Source of the DNA: Providencia rettgeri
Lineage (GTDB): Bacteria; Pseudomonadota; Gammaproteobacteria; Enterobacterales; Enterobacteriaceae
Reading direction: 5' to 3'
DNA: 64,000 nt
NCBI RefSeq assembly: GCF_001874625.1
Contig: NZ_CP017671.1
Span: 3,596,001 to 3,660,000 of the forward strand
In this document: piece by piece, positions 20,483-33,108 of the stretch
Layout: every line of letters starts with the position of its first letter
Position numbering within the stretch: position 1 is the first letter of the stretch
Notes under the pieces: model-generated
What the model was told of the DNA's origin: nothing
What the model saw: the letters and a program-made list of their open reading frames with translations, nothing else
The model's database searches: none
Position numbers and translations under genes: made by a program

Positions 20483-20507
20483 GTGTTAATTCAAATTTGG
20501 GCTTAAG

Positions 20508-21893
20508 TTACATCCAAACGAACCATGCAAACAGTGAAATCACTATGATACAAGCAACGTTCAACACTGCCCCAACCCGCACCATTTCGATTTGCCTAAT
20601 ATAGCCAGAACCGAACACAATCGCATTTGGTGGTGTCGCAACTGGTAACATAAATGCACAAGATGCACCAATACCAATGATCATTGTTAATACAATAACT
20701 GGCATACCTAATGCCTCAGCAACTGTCGCAAAAATAGGCACTAATAATGCCGCACTCGCTGTATTACTGGTAAATTCGGTTAAAATGATGATAAAGGCTG
20801 TGACGGCGATAATAATCACAAACCAGTGACTTTGGCCAAATGTTAATTGCATCCAATCTGCCATGATGCGGCTCGCACCTGAAGAGCTTAAAATTGCGCT
20901 CAGGGTCAAACCTCCACCAAATAACATTAGCACGCCCCATTCAGTATTCTTTTGAATTTGCGCCCAACTAGCTACGCCAGAAATACCAATTAGGATCGCG
21001 GCACTGACTGCAATAATAGTATCTAAGTCTTTAACACCACCGAATGCATCACTGATAAATGTACTGGTGATCCAACATACAACAGCTAATAAGAAAATAA
21101 CCATTGTTGTTATGCGTTTACCATTCCATTCCACGTGTTCTAATTCAATTTCAAAACGGTGTTTAAGATTAGGACGCAGCATCATATACATCAATACAAA
21201 CATCATTGGCAGTAATACCACCATGATAGGAATACCGTATTTCATCCATGATAAGAAATCTAACCCTAATGCAGCAGCTGCGATCGCATTAGGTGGGCTA
21301 CCAACAATGGTTCCCAAACCACCAATACTGGCACTATACGCAACACCCAATAATACAAATACAAAAGTGTTACGTTCATGGCGAACATCTAGGTTAGATA
21401 AAATACCCAACACTAACGGTAGCATCATAGCAGCAGTTGCAGTGTTACTGATCCACATCGACAGTAAAGCTGTAACGCCAAATAATAATAAAACAGCAAC
21501 AGACAAGCGACCGCGAGCTGCCATCAGTAAACGATTAGCAATTAGCCTGTCAAGACCTTGAATGTGCAATGCTGTTGCTAATGCAAACCCACCAAAAAAT
21601 AAAAAGATAATTGGGTTCGCAAAAGATTTCAGCGCATCACCTGTATTCATTAACCCAAGCACTACAGCGAGAATTGGAATACATAAAGCAGTGATTGTAA
21701 CGTGAATAGCTTCGGTCAACCAAAGCACGCCAATAAAGACCATCATAGCGAGGCCTGCATTAGCTTTGTCATCAAATGGCAAGTATTTCAACAGTAACAG
21801 CAATAGTACGATATCAACCGCTAAGATTATCCAACCCCGCTTGTTTGATGGACCAGGCCCTACTGCTGGTGTTAAAGATTCAGAAGCATCCAT
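20508..21893 (-). CDS. DASS (SLC13) family sodium-coupled di/tricarboxylate transporter
   Basis: 461-residue inner-membrane protein with about 11-12 hydrophobic segments. Two SNT signatures typical of the divalent anion:sodium symporter family are present (WISNTATAAMMLPL and FTSNTASAALLVPI), each followed by a PPN motif (VGSPPNAIAA, VATPPNAIVFGSG). These form the substrate and sodium sites in VcINDY-type transporters, so it probably imports succinate, fumarate, malate or a related anion; the exact substrate cannot be told. The start at 21893 is preferred because GGAG lies 5 nt upstream; an ATG at 21917 would add eight residues. The gene sits between the two toxin loci and is probably unrelated to toxin function. 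It is monocistronic with its own terminator. Confidence 0.9.
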   Translation of the reverse strand: MDASESLTPAVGPGPSNKRGWIILAVDIVLLLLLLKYLPFDDKANAGLAMMVFIGVLWLTEAIHVTITALCIPILAVVLGLMNTGDALKSFANPIIFLFFGGFALATALHIQGLDRLIANRLLMAARGRLSVAVLLLFGVTALLSMWISNTATAAMMLPLVLGILSNLDVRHERNTFVFVLLGVAYSASIGGLGTIVGSPPNAIAAAALGLDFLSWMKYGIPIMVVLLPMMFVLMYMMLRPNLKHRFEIELEHVEWNGKRITTMVIFLLAVVCWITSTFISDAFGGVKDLDTIIAVSAAILIGISGVASWAQIQKNTEWGVLMLFGGGLTLSAILSSSGASRIMADWMQLTFGQSHWFVIIIAVTAFIIILTEFTSNTASAALLVPIFATVAEALGMPVIVLTMIIGIGASCAFMLPVATPPNAIVFGSGYIRQIEMVRVGAVLNVACIIVISLFAWFVWM

Positions 21894-22192
21894 GTAAACT
21901 CCATAGCTCGGAAGCAAATTCAGTTTCGAGTTTTATTGTTAATATTTATTTACGAGAAGTGAAATATAGAGTTAATTTATTAGGATGAAAATGTGGATAC
22001 TCCAAAATTGCGATCTATGTTGTGTAATTTAGCTATTTTTTCATTGTAATGACAATAAATAATCGACTTTATCGATTAAAGTAGCTTAGATATGCTGCCC
22101 TAAGTCCCCGATAGAAACAAGCCTCGCTAAGCTTAGCATCTTATGTCAGCCAGCCTAACAACACTGGCTGTATTTTAATCCATAATTAACAA
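21894..22192. other. Intergenic region between toxin paralogue 2 and the DASS gene
   Basis: About 300 bp with no gene. It should hold the DASS promoter. A 7-bp hairpin CAGCCAG/CTGGCTG at 22147-22170 lies 23 bp beyond the toxin-2 stop codon. It is followed by TATTTTAA on the plus strand but lacks a U-run in the toxin direction, so it is at best a weak terminator for toxin 2. Confidence 0.5.
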
Positions 22193-25100
22193 TTACTGTT
22201 TTTCATTAAATAAAGAAAAAACCTGTTCAGATGTATGTTTTTGAAGATGTTGATTTGTTGCGTCACTGGTTAAAAATGATTTCTCACTGCTAAAAGGCGC
22301 CATCACTTCAGTTAACCTAGATATACTAAGATCACTAAACTCCCCTTTATAAGGGGCACTCTCAAGCTTTTTTCTTAAACTAACTTCAGTACTCAATCGA
22401 CTTTCAAATGATGCTTTCTGAATCAGTTCATCCACGTTGTACGAAGCAAACTTATTAATACAGTTTATCTGTAAATGTTTATGAGTTTGAGATTGTTCTC
22501 CGAAAACTTGGCGTAACATTAATATTGTCCCCGTACTGGGGTCAGTTAAAAGCAGATCATCATTGTACTGATTTACTAGTAAAGAATCTAAATCATCAAC
22601 AGGCAAAGAGATTGTATCTATTAAAGAGTCATTTGCGTAATTATCAATAACAATTACCTTATAGTGCCGCCAAACAGATCTGATTAATACATACCTACCT
22701 AGTCCCTCACCTCCGCTCAATACTAAATTTTTAACATTAGAAATGACTGGAGGAATAAGTATTCCATTCTCTTTTTTTGCTTGGATAATTAATGATGTCC
22801 CCACAGGGCTAGGTTTATCCTCACCATTTAAAATTACATCATGATAAAGTATTTCATCATTTTCTGTAAAAAGAAGCACCCCTGAATTGACTCTTTTGAC
22901 ACTTTTAAACTTAGTATTAGGATGTAATTCAATAATAGAAGGCAAGCTAGAAACCTCCTTAATTTGGTAACCGGAACCAAACGAGTCTCTTAACTGCTCA
23001 GGAGTTGCGTACTTTTGTATGTAAATTTTACGACTAACTATATCAAAAATAAGTACACCGGAGTCGTCCTTATTTCTACCTAATAATTTTAGTGTGTTTC
23101 CTGTTAACAATTCTTGGGCGATAACAACTTTGTTATCTACATACCATGCAGGTACCGTATCCTTACCATTTGACGATTTAATACCGAATAATGTCAGTAT
23201 AGGCAAGTCACTGAATAATTCATTCAAACTATCCCACCAAAAAGGGTGTTGCTCAAACCAAAAAGTATTAAGTGCGACTTGATGTGATTTCCCATCTGCA
23301 TTTATTTGATAGACTATTCCATAAACATCTATGGCTAAAATACTTTTTTTCCAAAGAATAACATTTTTTAAATCAGGTATCTCAATACTCTCCATAACTG
23401 ATGACGTTGAGTTTAAATTTTGTTTTTCAAAACTTTCTTGGCGATAGATTATTTTATTCTTATCATTATAAAAATAAAATACTTCATTTCCTTTTTCATC
23501 TAACAAGCCCCCCACTAAAAATAAATTAGAAAGTAGAGATGTATCTTCTTTAGTCGGATTTAATGATAAACCACCTCTTTCTCTTATAGAATTATAATTA
23601 GGAATTATTATTTTATCATTTTCTATAAAATACCAATAACGCTGTGATACCTTACCTTCACTTTCTTCTGATATCATAACTACTTTTGCTAATTCAGAAG
23701 TAGTAGAGTTTGATACCCGACCATTGTCTGTAATACCTACCATATGTTCAGCTAAAAAAGACACCGTTTTATTTGATGATATCTTATCAAATAATTCAGA
23801 GGGGTTTTCTTGTGATATCACATCAATGGTAATACTCAACAATTGTATTTTATTATTATAAAATAAGTGAGTAGTTTTAACTAAATTACCTTTTACCATT
23901 ATTTCACATGAAATATAAATACTTTCATCCTCTTGCCATATATCAATAATTTCAATTGAAGCAGTTTCCGGATAGGTCATTTTATACTCAGACAGAATAT
24001 CTCCGGAGCTAATATCAACCCCCAACATTACATTACTTTTTAATACATAAAAATATGCCACTTCGTCAAGTGCCGTTCCAAGAACCATATTATTATTTCT
24101 ATATTTTTCTGAATTAATGAATATAAATCGTTCTTTATCCATTTCAAAAAAAGCACGCCCGACGTTTATCTCATTGTGTTTATAATTTTCTATAACTATA
24201 TATTTTTCATATAATTTATTTTCATGAGATAATTGCCTAAGATGACTAACAAGCGTTTGCTGACTATTTACCCATTGACTCGCATCTTCACTGACAACAC
24301 TCACTGTTAATGCTTCAAAATTTACTTTGCTCAACTCATTATTTTTATCTAATACAAAAATATTATCTTTATTTAAATAAGATGAAATTTCTATTTCAAC
24401 ACCACCGATATTCAGGCCATTTTCCAGAACCTTAATGCTTGGGTTATTCAGTTGCTCTGTATTTATCACCCAACGAGATGCCTTCCCATCATCATCCATT
24501 AACTTAATTTTAACGCCTTCTTGTATGCTTATTTGATATTCACCCCCACCACCTTGGATTTCATATTTTATATATCCATGCCATTCCTTGGCTAATTTTG
24601 GAACAAATAAATACCTATATTTTTTATCTAACCTAACTTCAATTGATGTATCAACATATTCATGGTAAATTTGTGTAATTGTATTCTCACTCGGGAATAT
24701 ATAAAAATCATAATCAAAGTTATCTTCATTTTCTAGGCGCCTAATCACATCAAAACCGCAATCATGGCGCATTGTTGCTCCTGGCCATAAGTTATAATTA
24801 TATTTAATATACGACTTAGGTATGACTGGCAAAATTAGCGCTTCTACATTTTCGGTCTCTAATTTATGTACCTTATTTTGATAGCCTATCCCATCACGAA
24901 TATTAATCGCCTTATCTTTATCAATTACCATTGTAGGGAAATTGCCACCCCAAAAAATATAATTTCGCCTTCCACCACCGGCTGATACTGAACTGGTTCG
25001 ATAAATATATTGGCTATCAAACTCAATTTGCTTCGACCTTAAATCAATTTTTCTAAATACCGCACCAAAACGAGGCACTAACGCTTTTTTGTCACTTAAA

Positions 25101-27169
25101 TAATCATATCCATTACCTTTATAAGCTTGATCAAGAGCATAAAAATAACGACCAACTGCTTTTGCATTATCACCTATAATAGCAAAATTACGTGCTAGCC
25201 CCGCAAACCCAATGCCAAGCCCTGCGAATATAACACTCGCATCTCCCAAAGCCATCGAGGTACTCGCTGCACCTAAAAAACCTGCCCCCGCACTACCAGC
25301 CCCTGCAATTAGCCCTACTGAATCAAAAGATAATTGAGTACCAAACACCACTTTTTGAGATTCATTTTCTGCATGTTCTAGTTCATAAATATCAAAGCCA
25401 ACAACTGCACCATTAAAAATTAGCCCTACACCTTCATTTGCTACATTAGCTAAAGAAAAAGAAAAATCACTAATTACCATCGCCGATGTATCGGATTCTT
25501 CGATTAATACTGTTTTAACTAATTCCGTTATTTTCACTGCATCGGTCATTGTCCCATGAGCCGTCATCGTATAGTTAACATAGCTATGCAATTTAAGTGC
25601 TAATGATAAATTAGAGGAGTTCTCGTTATCTTCACTCAACTTTTTCGTTCTATTTTCAGCCCATTGAATTATAGATTGTATTGCTATTCCCGCATTTAAG
25701 CCTTCAATAGGTACTGTATTGATATCCCCCCCTTTTGGAACCACTTTATTTTCATTAATATAATAATATTGCTCAAATGCCAGCATATTTTTTTCATAGT
25801 AATTTTTAAATGCCATTAATGAGCTGTCTGTTGTTTCAGCCCAATAGGTTGATTGTGGATCATCTTTATTAATGAATTGAATCCGATAGTGGTTATCTTC
25901 AATTTCCTCGATATTTGAAAATAAAGGAAGCCAACTTTTCCCTAACCGATGTTCAGATGATATTTTTTCTATCGATTTACTTAGTGATTTCCCCCACTGC
26001 TGTGCATCTAAAATAGTAAGTGATGTTTTTAACTGAATATCTACTTCGACTATATCCTGTCGTTCAATTAGTTGAACAACCGATTGTTGGCGCTCTGAAG
26101 CTGTACTGAGAGACTCTACATCACTTAAATTGTCAACATTTAAATAATTACCAACAGGAACTAATGCCATATCATCATTGACAATTGTCAGCACTGAAAA
26201 AGTAGGCGTACTATCTGTACCAAAGGCAGAATAATACTTCGCCATTTGGTTATCTATCATAAACTTATTTACCGCAGAAAAAAGAGATTTGCTTTTATCA
26301 AAAGAGAATAACCCAAAGTTAGGGTCATAAAAATAATATAGTGTATAACCATCCGTAACTGTTTTACCAATCAACATGGAATGTGTTCTTGTATTTACTG
26401 CAAACATCATGTTTTTTTCTTTTAAAGTTAATAAATTTTTTATGTCATTTAAGTCCATATATCCATGGGGAATTGAAGCCTCTACTGCACTAATATTAGA
26501 ATGTAATTTAGCTAATGCTGATTTAAACAAAACAGAATCCGTTTCGTTGGGGGTTGCTGAAGCAAAAAATAACCTATCAATTAATAAATTAGCGCCCTTT
26601 GTTCCTCGGTTTGATAATGCAACTGACATGGCTCTAACTAATGGATAACACCGCCCATTAGATGTATCATCAGCTAGCATCAAATAGAAATCTTGTGGTG
26701 CAAGGCGATTTGTTATACTACCATTTAAATAAAAAAGCTCGCTAATTTTTTCCGTTTTATTTAATATATTATCGATATATTCTTTATGCTCAGACTCTTC
26801 TATTTTTTTATATAACGCCCCTCTATTTAATGCAGTTAAATTTTGATTTACATATATTTCTTTCATTTGTAGAGATGTCATATCATCCCTAACTAAAGCT
26901 ATGCTAATCTCACTAAATTTTTGCATCCCATTATTAAAATCTATTTTAAATTTTATATTAGCTGAGTTTTTGTGGATATAAACCAAGTTATGATAACGGT
27001 TTGTAATTAAAAGATCAGACTCGATATTTCGTCGTTTAATTGACTTACGTTCAATTACCCAATCCATCCCTTTTTTTTCTTTGACTTGATACCATAGCCA
27101 ACTCCGCTCCGCATCCCTAGTTTCTAAAAGAAGCGATTCATATTGTTCTTTTATAAATAATAAATACAT
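22193..27169 (-). CDS. Giant toxin paralogue 2, C-terminal part: C58-like protease and TcdA/TcdB-like delivery region
   Basis: 1658 residues, homologous throughout to the intact toxin from about its residue 380 onward. The C58/YopT-like triad is intact: Cys174 (GRCYPLVRAMSVAL), His263 (RTHSMLIGK), Asp282 (YYFYDPNFG), with the same 89 and 19 residue spacings as the other copy. The pore-like hydrophobic segments (NEGVGLIFNGAVVGFDIYEL and following Gly/Ala-rich stretches) and the TcdB-like GGGGEYQISIQEG segment are also kept. It is in the same reading frame as the upstream 303-codon gene; only the TAA at 27236-27238 and 22 open codons separate them. The ATG at 27169 has no clear ribosome site, so it may not be translated independently. 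Together the two parts are a split gene or pseudogene of about 1984 codons. Confidence 0.75.
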   Translation of the reverse strand: MYLLFIKEQYESLLLETRDAERSWLWYQVKEKKGMDWVIERKSIKRRNIESDLLITNRYHNLVYIHKNSANIKFKIDFNNGMQKFSEISIALVRDDMTSLQMKEIYVNQNLTALNRGALYKKIEESEHKEYIDNILNKTEKISELFYLNGSITNRLAPQDFYLMLADDTSNGRCYPLVRAMSVALSNRGTKGANLLIDRLFFASATPNETDSVLFKSALAKLHSNISAVEASIPHGYMDLNDIKNLLTLKEKNMMFAVNTRTHSMLIGKTVTDGYTLYYFYDPNFGLFSFDKSKSLFSAVNKFMIDNQMAKYYSAFGTDSTPTFSVLTIVNDDMALVPVGNYLNVDNLSDVESLSTASERQQSVVQLIERQDIVEVDIQLKTSLTILDAQQWGKSLSKSIEKISSEHRLGKSWLPLFSNIEEIEDNHYRIQFINKDDPQSTYWAETTDSSLMAFKNYYEKNMLAFEQYYYINENKVVPKGGDINTVPIEGLNAGIAIQSIIQWAENRTKKLSEDNENSSNLSLALKLHSYVNYTMTAHGTMTDAVKITELVKTVLIEESDTSAMVISDFSFSLANVANEGVGLIFNGAVVGFDIYELEHAENESQKVVFGTQLSFDSVGLIAGAGSAGAGFLGAASTSMALGDASVIFAGLGIGFAGLARNFAIIGDNAKAVGRYFYALDQAYKGNGYDYLSDKKALVPRFGAVFRKIDLRSKQIEFDSQYIYRTSSVSAGGGRRNYIFWGGNFPTMVIDKDKAINIRDGIGYQNKVHKLETENVEALILPVIPKSYIKYNYNLWPGATMRHDCGFDVIRRLENEDNFDYDFYIFPSENTITQIYHEYVDTSIEVRLDKKYRYLFVPKLAKEWHGYIKYEIQGGGGEYQISIQEGVKIKLMDDDGKASRWVINTEQLNNPSIKVLENGLNIGGVEIEISSYLNKDNIFVLDKNNELSKVNFEALTVSVVSEDASQWVNSQQTLVSHLRQLSHENKLYEKYIVIENYKHNEINVGRAFFEMDKERFIFINSEKYRNNNMVLGTALDEVAYFYVLKSNVMLGVDISSGDILSEYKMTYPETASIEIIDIWQEDESIYISCEIMVKGNLVKTTHLFYNNKIQLLSITIDVISQENPSELFDKISSNKTVSFLAEHMVGITDNGRVSNSTTSELAKVVMISEESEGKVSQRYWYFIENDKIIIPNYNSIRERGGLSLNPTKEDTSLLSNLFLVGGLLDEKGNEVFYFYNDKNKIIYRQESFEKQNLNSTSSVMESIEIPDLKNVILWKKSILAIDVYGIVYQINADGKSHQVALNTFWFEQHPFWWDSLNELFSDLPILTLFGIKSSNGKDTVPAWYVDNKVVIAQELLTGNTLKLLGRNKDDSGVLIFDIVSRKIYIQKYATPEQLRDSFGSGYQIKEVSSLPSIIELHPNTKFKSVKRVNSGVLLFTENDEILYHDVILNGEDKPSPVGTSLIIQAKKENGILIPPVISNVKNLVLSGGEGLGRYVLIRSVWRHYKVIVIDNYANDSLIDTISLPVDDLDSLLVNQYNDDLLLTDPSTGTILMLRQVFGEQSQTHKHLQINCINKFASYNVDELIQKASFESRLSTEVSLRKKLESAPYKGEFSDLSISRLTEVMAPFSSEKSFLTSDATNQHLQKHTSEQVFSLFNEKQ

Positions 27170-27235
27170 TCTATTTTTGGCTGTTTTTGTTTTTAAAACA
27201 TTAATTCTATTTCTTTCTTTTACCTTGTTAAGACT

Positions 27236-27238
27236 TTA
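27236..27238 (-). other. In-frame TAA stop splitting toxin paralogue 2
   Basis: Codon 304 counted from the ATG at 28147 is TAA. The 22 codons after it, down to the ATG at 27169, remain open in the same frame, so no frameshift is involved. A single substitution, for example CAA to TAA, would account for it. It falls in the helical linker between the CNF-like domain and the protease domain. Confidence 0.85.
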
Positions 27239-28147
27239 TGATTCTAAATGTTTTAATTCAGATTCCCATTTTTTTAAAAGCTGTTTAAGTAAGATTGAGT
27301 CCGACTTAATTTTATTGCTTATATTGTTTATTATTACCACCCAAGGATTAGATGCTAAGTTATCTAATGAAAAATCGTCAAATTCAAAATTACCTTTATT
27401 TATATCATTTGTAGGAACATTATATAGCTTTGCTAAATTCAATATTCTCTTGTGTAACCTACCCCTATATTCTATAAATTTTCGCTTTTTGTATGATAGA
27501 AAATTAACACTTGCATGATAGCTATCTAATGGTTTGTTTTCATCTCGAAAAATAGGGATAGCAATATTGCCCTCTATTTTATATTTTTGCTTTTGTAATA
27601 AAAGTTGCCATTTACCGTTAATATATTGCATATATGCTGCGGCAATTCCTCCGTGACTCCCTTCTACTCTATAGTCATTATAGTCAATAGCCATAACGAC
27701 ATTATCATAGAGGATAGAACTATTAGTTCGCCTATCTTGATAAACCCGATAACTCTCTGAATTTAAGTCAGTTACTATTATTGAGTGACCTGAAAGCGTC
27801 CCTGTAAATAAAAACTTTATTTCTTTTGCATTTTTAGGGATGTCTATATAAATAGGTCGCTTATTATTATCGTTTATTCTGTTACACCCTAAAAAATAAC
27901 TTTCAATACTTTCTCCATCCCTAAGTACGTCAGAACCACTGGCATATTCCATACTATAAGCGCCATCCGCAACCTTAATGAATTGTATTCGACCTTCTGT
28001 AAATGGCTGCTCAAAATGTGTTATACTATCAGTATTAATGGCATTTCTTTGAGTAAACTCGATAAAATTAGACGTAATTAAATTAATATCATTGCTTTTA
28101 ATTAGTTCTTTTCCTATTTTTTTTTGCGCATCATTTATTACAATCAT
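27236..28147 (-). CDS. Giant toxin paralogue 2, N-terminal part: degenerate CNF-like domain
   Basis: 303 residues matching residues about 70-350 of the intact giant toxin (for example FLGCNRIND against FLGYNGAN; SSILYDNVVMAIDYNDY against SSVLYDNVVMAFDFKDY). The CNF-type signature is recognisable (FTGTLSGHSIIV...YRVYQDR), but the putative catalytic Cys is His121 and the putative catalytic His is Gln137, with the 16-residue spacing kept. The domain is therefore predicted to be inactive as a deamidase. The stop codon TAA at 27236-27238 is in frame with the rest of the toxin downstream. Possible roles as a truncated protein are unknown; it may be decaying, or a binding-only relic. The eno terminator lies about 180 bp upstream. 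Confidence 0.75.
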   Translation of the reverse strand: MIVINDAQKKIGKELIKSNDINLITSNFIEFTQRNAINTDSITHFEQPFTEGRIQFIKVADGAYSMEYASGSDVLRDGESIESYFLGCNRINDNNKRPIYIDIPKNAKEIKFLFTGTLSGHSIIVTDLNSESYRVYQDRRTNSSILYDNVVMAIDYNDYRVEGSHGGIAAAYMQYINGKWQLLLQKQKYKIEGNIAIPIFRDENKPLDSYHASVNFLSYKKRKFIEYRGRLHKRILNLAKLYNVPTNDINKGNFEFDDFSLDNLASNPWVVIINNISNKIKSDSILLKQLLKKWESELKHLES

Positions 28148-28323
28148 TAAATACCCATCCCTATTGAATACAGGTTAAAATTAATATAAAAACAGTTAAA
28201 CACTATTAGTTATAAAAAATTTAAGCAATAACTCATTAGGTAATAGAACTAAAATAAGAACTAATTCAGCTGGTAGAAAATAATATATTAATTATTTAAA
28301 TTTATTATCTATGAATAGTAGAT

Positions 28324-28347
28324 AAAAAAGGGAAGCCTAAGCTTCCC
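28324..28347 (-). terminator. Terminator downstream of eno
   Basis: Stem GGGAAGC/GCTTCCC with a TTAG loop on the minus strand, followed by six T. It lies 30 bp past the eno stop codon and isolates eno from the toxin-2 locus. Confidence 0.92.
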
Positions 28348-28377
28348 ATGTAATAATATTATTGAGGTCAAACTAAA

Positions 28378-31825
<3,448 letters not shown>

Positions 31826-31951
31826 GGCTCTAAATAGTTCGCATTACAGCTAGGCAGCAAGAGAGGATATCTCGGGGAGCATACATAAGTATGTGACCTG
31901 TGTAGCCGAACGCAGCCAACAACGCTGTAGTGCGAAATATGACGAGACATT
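31826..31951. repeat. Single ERIC element between mazG and pyrG
   Basis: 126-bp ERIC/IRU-type element. It contains the family core (GGGGAGCATACATAAGTATGTGAC, AGCCAACAACGCTG) and the terminal AATATGACGAG. The arms TTCGCA-T-TACAGC (31838-31850) and GCTGTA-G-TGCGAA (31924-31936) pair over 12 of 13 positions, so transcripts can fold into a long hairpin. Its right end touches the mazG stop codon at 31952-31954. Confidence 0.88.
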
Positions 31952-32746
31952 TTATTCTTGGCTTTTAACCTGCAGCCAGAGCGCTTCCATCTCCTCAAGT
32001 GTAGCACTTTCTGTAGATTTACCACTTTCAGCTAAACATTTTTCAATTTGACGAAAACGAGATTCAAATTTGTTGCATGCTTTTTGTAGCGCTATTTCAG
32101 GTTTATGCCCCAAATGGCGAGATAAATTTACTGTGGCAAATAATAAATCACCAATTTCTTCTTCAAGGCGCGTTTCATCGACAACAACCTGAGTTGCTTC
32201 CTCCATAACCTCTTCTAATTCTTCATGAACTTTACCAACTACAGGACCCAGTGTATCCCAATCGAAACCCACTGATGCACATCGTTTTTGAATTTTATAC
32301 GCTTTCATCAGCGCGGGTAATGAGCTTGGAATATCATCCAGTACAGAAAACTGGGATTTCTCAGCTCTCTCTTTCGATTTACGTTTTTCCCACCCGTCAA
32401 TCACCTCTGTACTGCTCAGCGTATTATCGGCATCAAAGATATGGGGATGGCGGTGCTCAAGCTTATCACTCACGGCTTGGCAGACATCATTAAAATCAAA
32501 CAATGACTTTTCATTCGCCATTTGTGCATAGAAAACCACCTGAAATAATAAGTCCCCTAATTCACTTTTTAAGTCAGCAAAATCTTCGCGCTCTATTGCA
32601 TCTAACACTTCATAAGTTTCTTCAAGTGTGTATGGTGCGATAGTTTTAAACGTCTGTACTTTATCCCATGGACAACCGCTTTGAGGGTCGCGTAGCTGTG
32701 CCATAATAGACAATAAGCGTTCTATCTGAGGATTGGCCTGACTCAT
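31952..32746 (-). CDS. mazG: Nucleoside triphosphate pyrophosphohydrolase MazG
   Basis: Cytosolic house-cleaning enzyme that hydrolyses (d)NTPs to monophosphates and is linked to lowering ppGpp in E. coli. The 264-residue protein (E. coli 263) begins with the family segment LLSIMAQLRDPQSGCPWDK. It has two MazG repeats, each with a metal-binding ExxE...ExxD pattern (EETYEVLDAIE...LKSELGDLLFQVVF; LEEVMEEA...LEEEIGDLLFATVNL). The ATG at 32746 follows GGGA. In E. coli it is downstream of mazEF; here mazEF is absent and an unrelated gene on the opposite strand separates it from relA. The stop codon abuts an ERIC element. Confidence 0.95.
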   Translation of the reverse strand: MSQANPQIERLLSIMAQLRDPQSGCPWDKVQTFKTIAPYTLEETYEVLDAIEREDFADLKSELGDLLFQVVFYAQMANEKSLFDFNDVCQAVSDKLEHRHPHIFDADNTLSSTEVIDGWEKRKSKERAEKSQFSVLDDIPSSLPALMKAYKIQKRCASVGFDWDTLGPVVGKVHEELEEVMEEATQVVVDETRLEEEIGDLLFATVNLSRHLGHKPEIALQKACNKFESRFRQIEKCLAESGKSTESATLEEMEALWLQVKSQE

Positions 32747-33108
32747 TTTTATTCCCTTTTTTCTTTGATTTTGTACGCGTTGGTTTTTATCACTGACTGA
32801 TTACAAGATAGAACCAACTGAAACGATTTTTACAATGGCAGTTTTATATTTTAATTAATGCAAATTGCATGTAGACGACAAACAAAAATAGTCTGATAGG
32901 CATACACCAATGCGTAATGCAGTTACCTGAATGCCCGTTCCATGCAACTTGAAGTATGACGAGTATAATATGGGAATTCAATAAGCTATCTCCCCTTCAT
33001 CAACTATCAATGACGATAAAAAAACAAATTCGACATTTTTACCTTCATTTATGAAAAATACTGCCCAAAAAATAAGTATGGTAAGAAAAACATTAAAGAG
33101 CTAATAGC
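32747..33108. other. Non-coding stretch between mazG and the 209-aa orphan gene
   Basis: About 360 AT-rich bases between two divergent genes. It must hold the promoters of mazG and of the orphan gene, but no clear operator, RNA or repeat was recognised. No mazE or mazF remnant was found. Confidence 0.55.

Noticed and set aside
27177-27518. 113-codon plus-strand open frame across the toxin-2 stop codon
   Set aside because: Antisense to the continuous toxin-2 frame; the Phe/Leu/Ser-rich product is typical of antisense reading of an AT-rich gene.
22193-28147. Frameshift as the cause of the split toxin-2 gene
   Set aside because: Both parts are in the same frame (start-to-start distance 978 bp, divisible by 3) and the sequence between is open after the TAA. 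A nonsense codon, not an indel, explains it.
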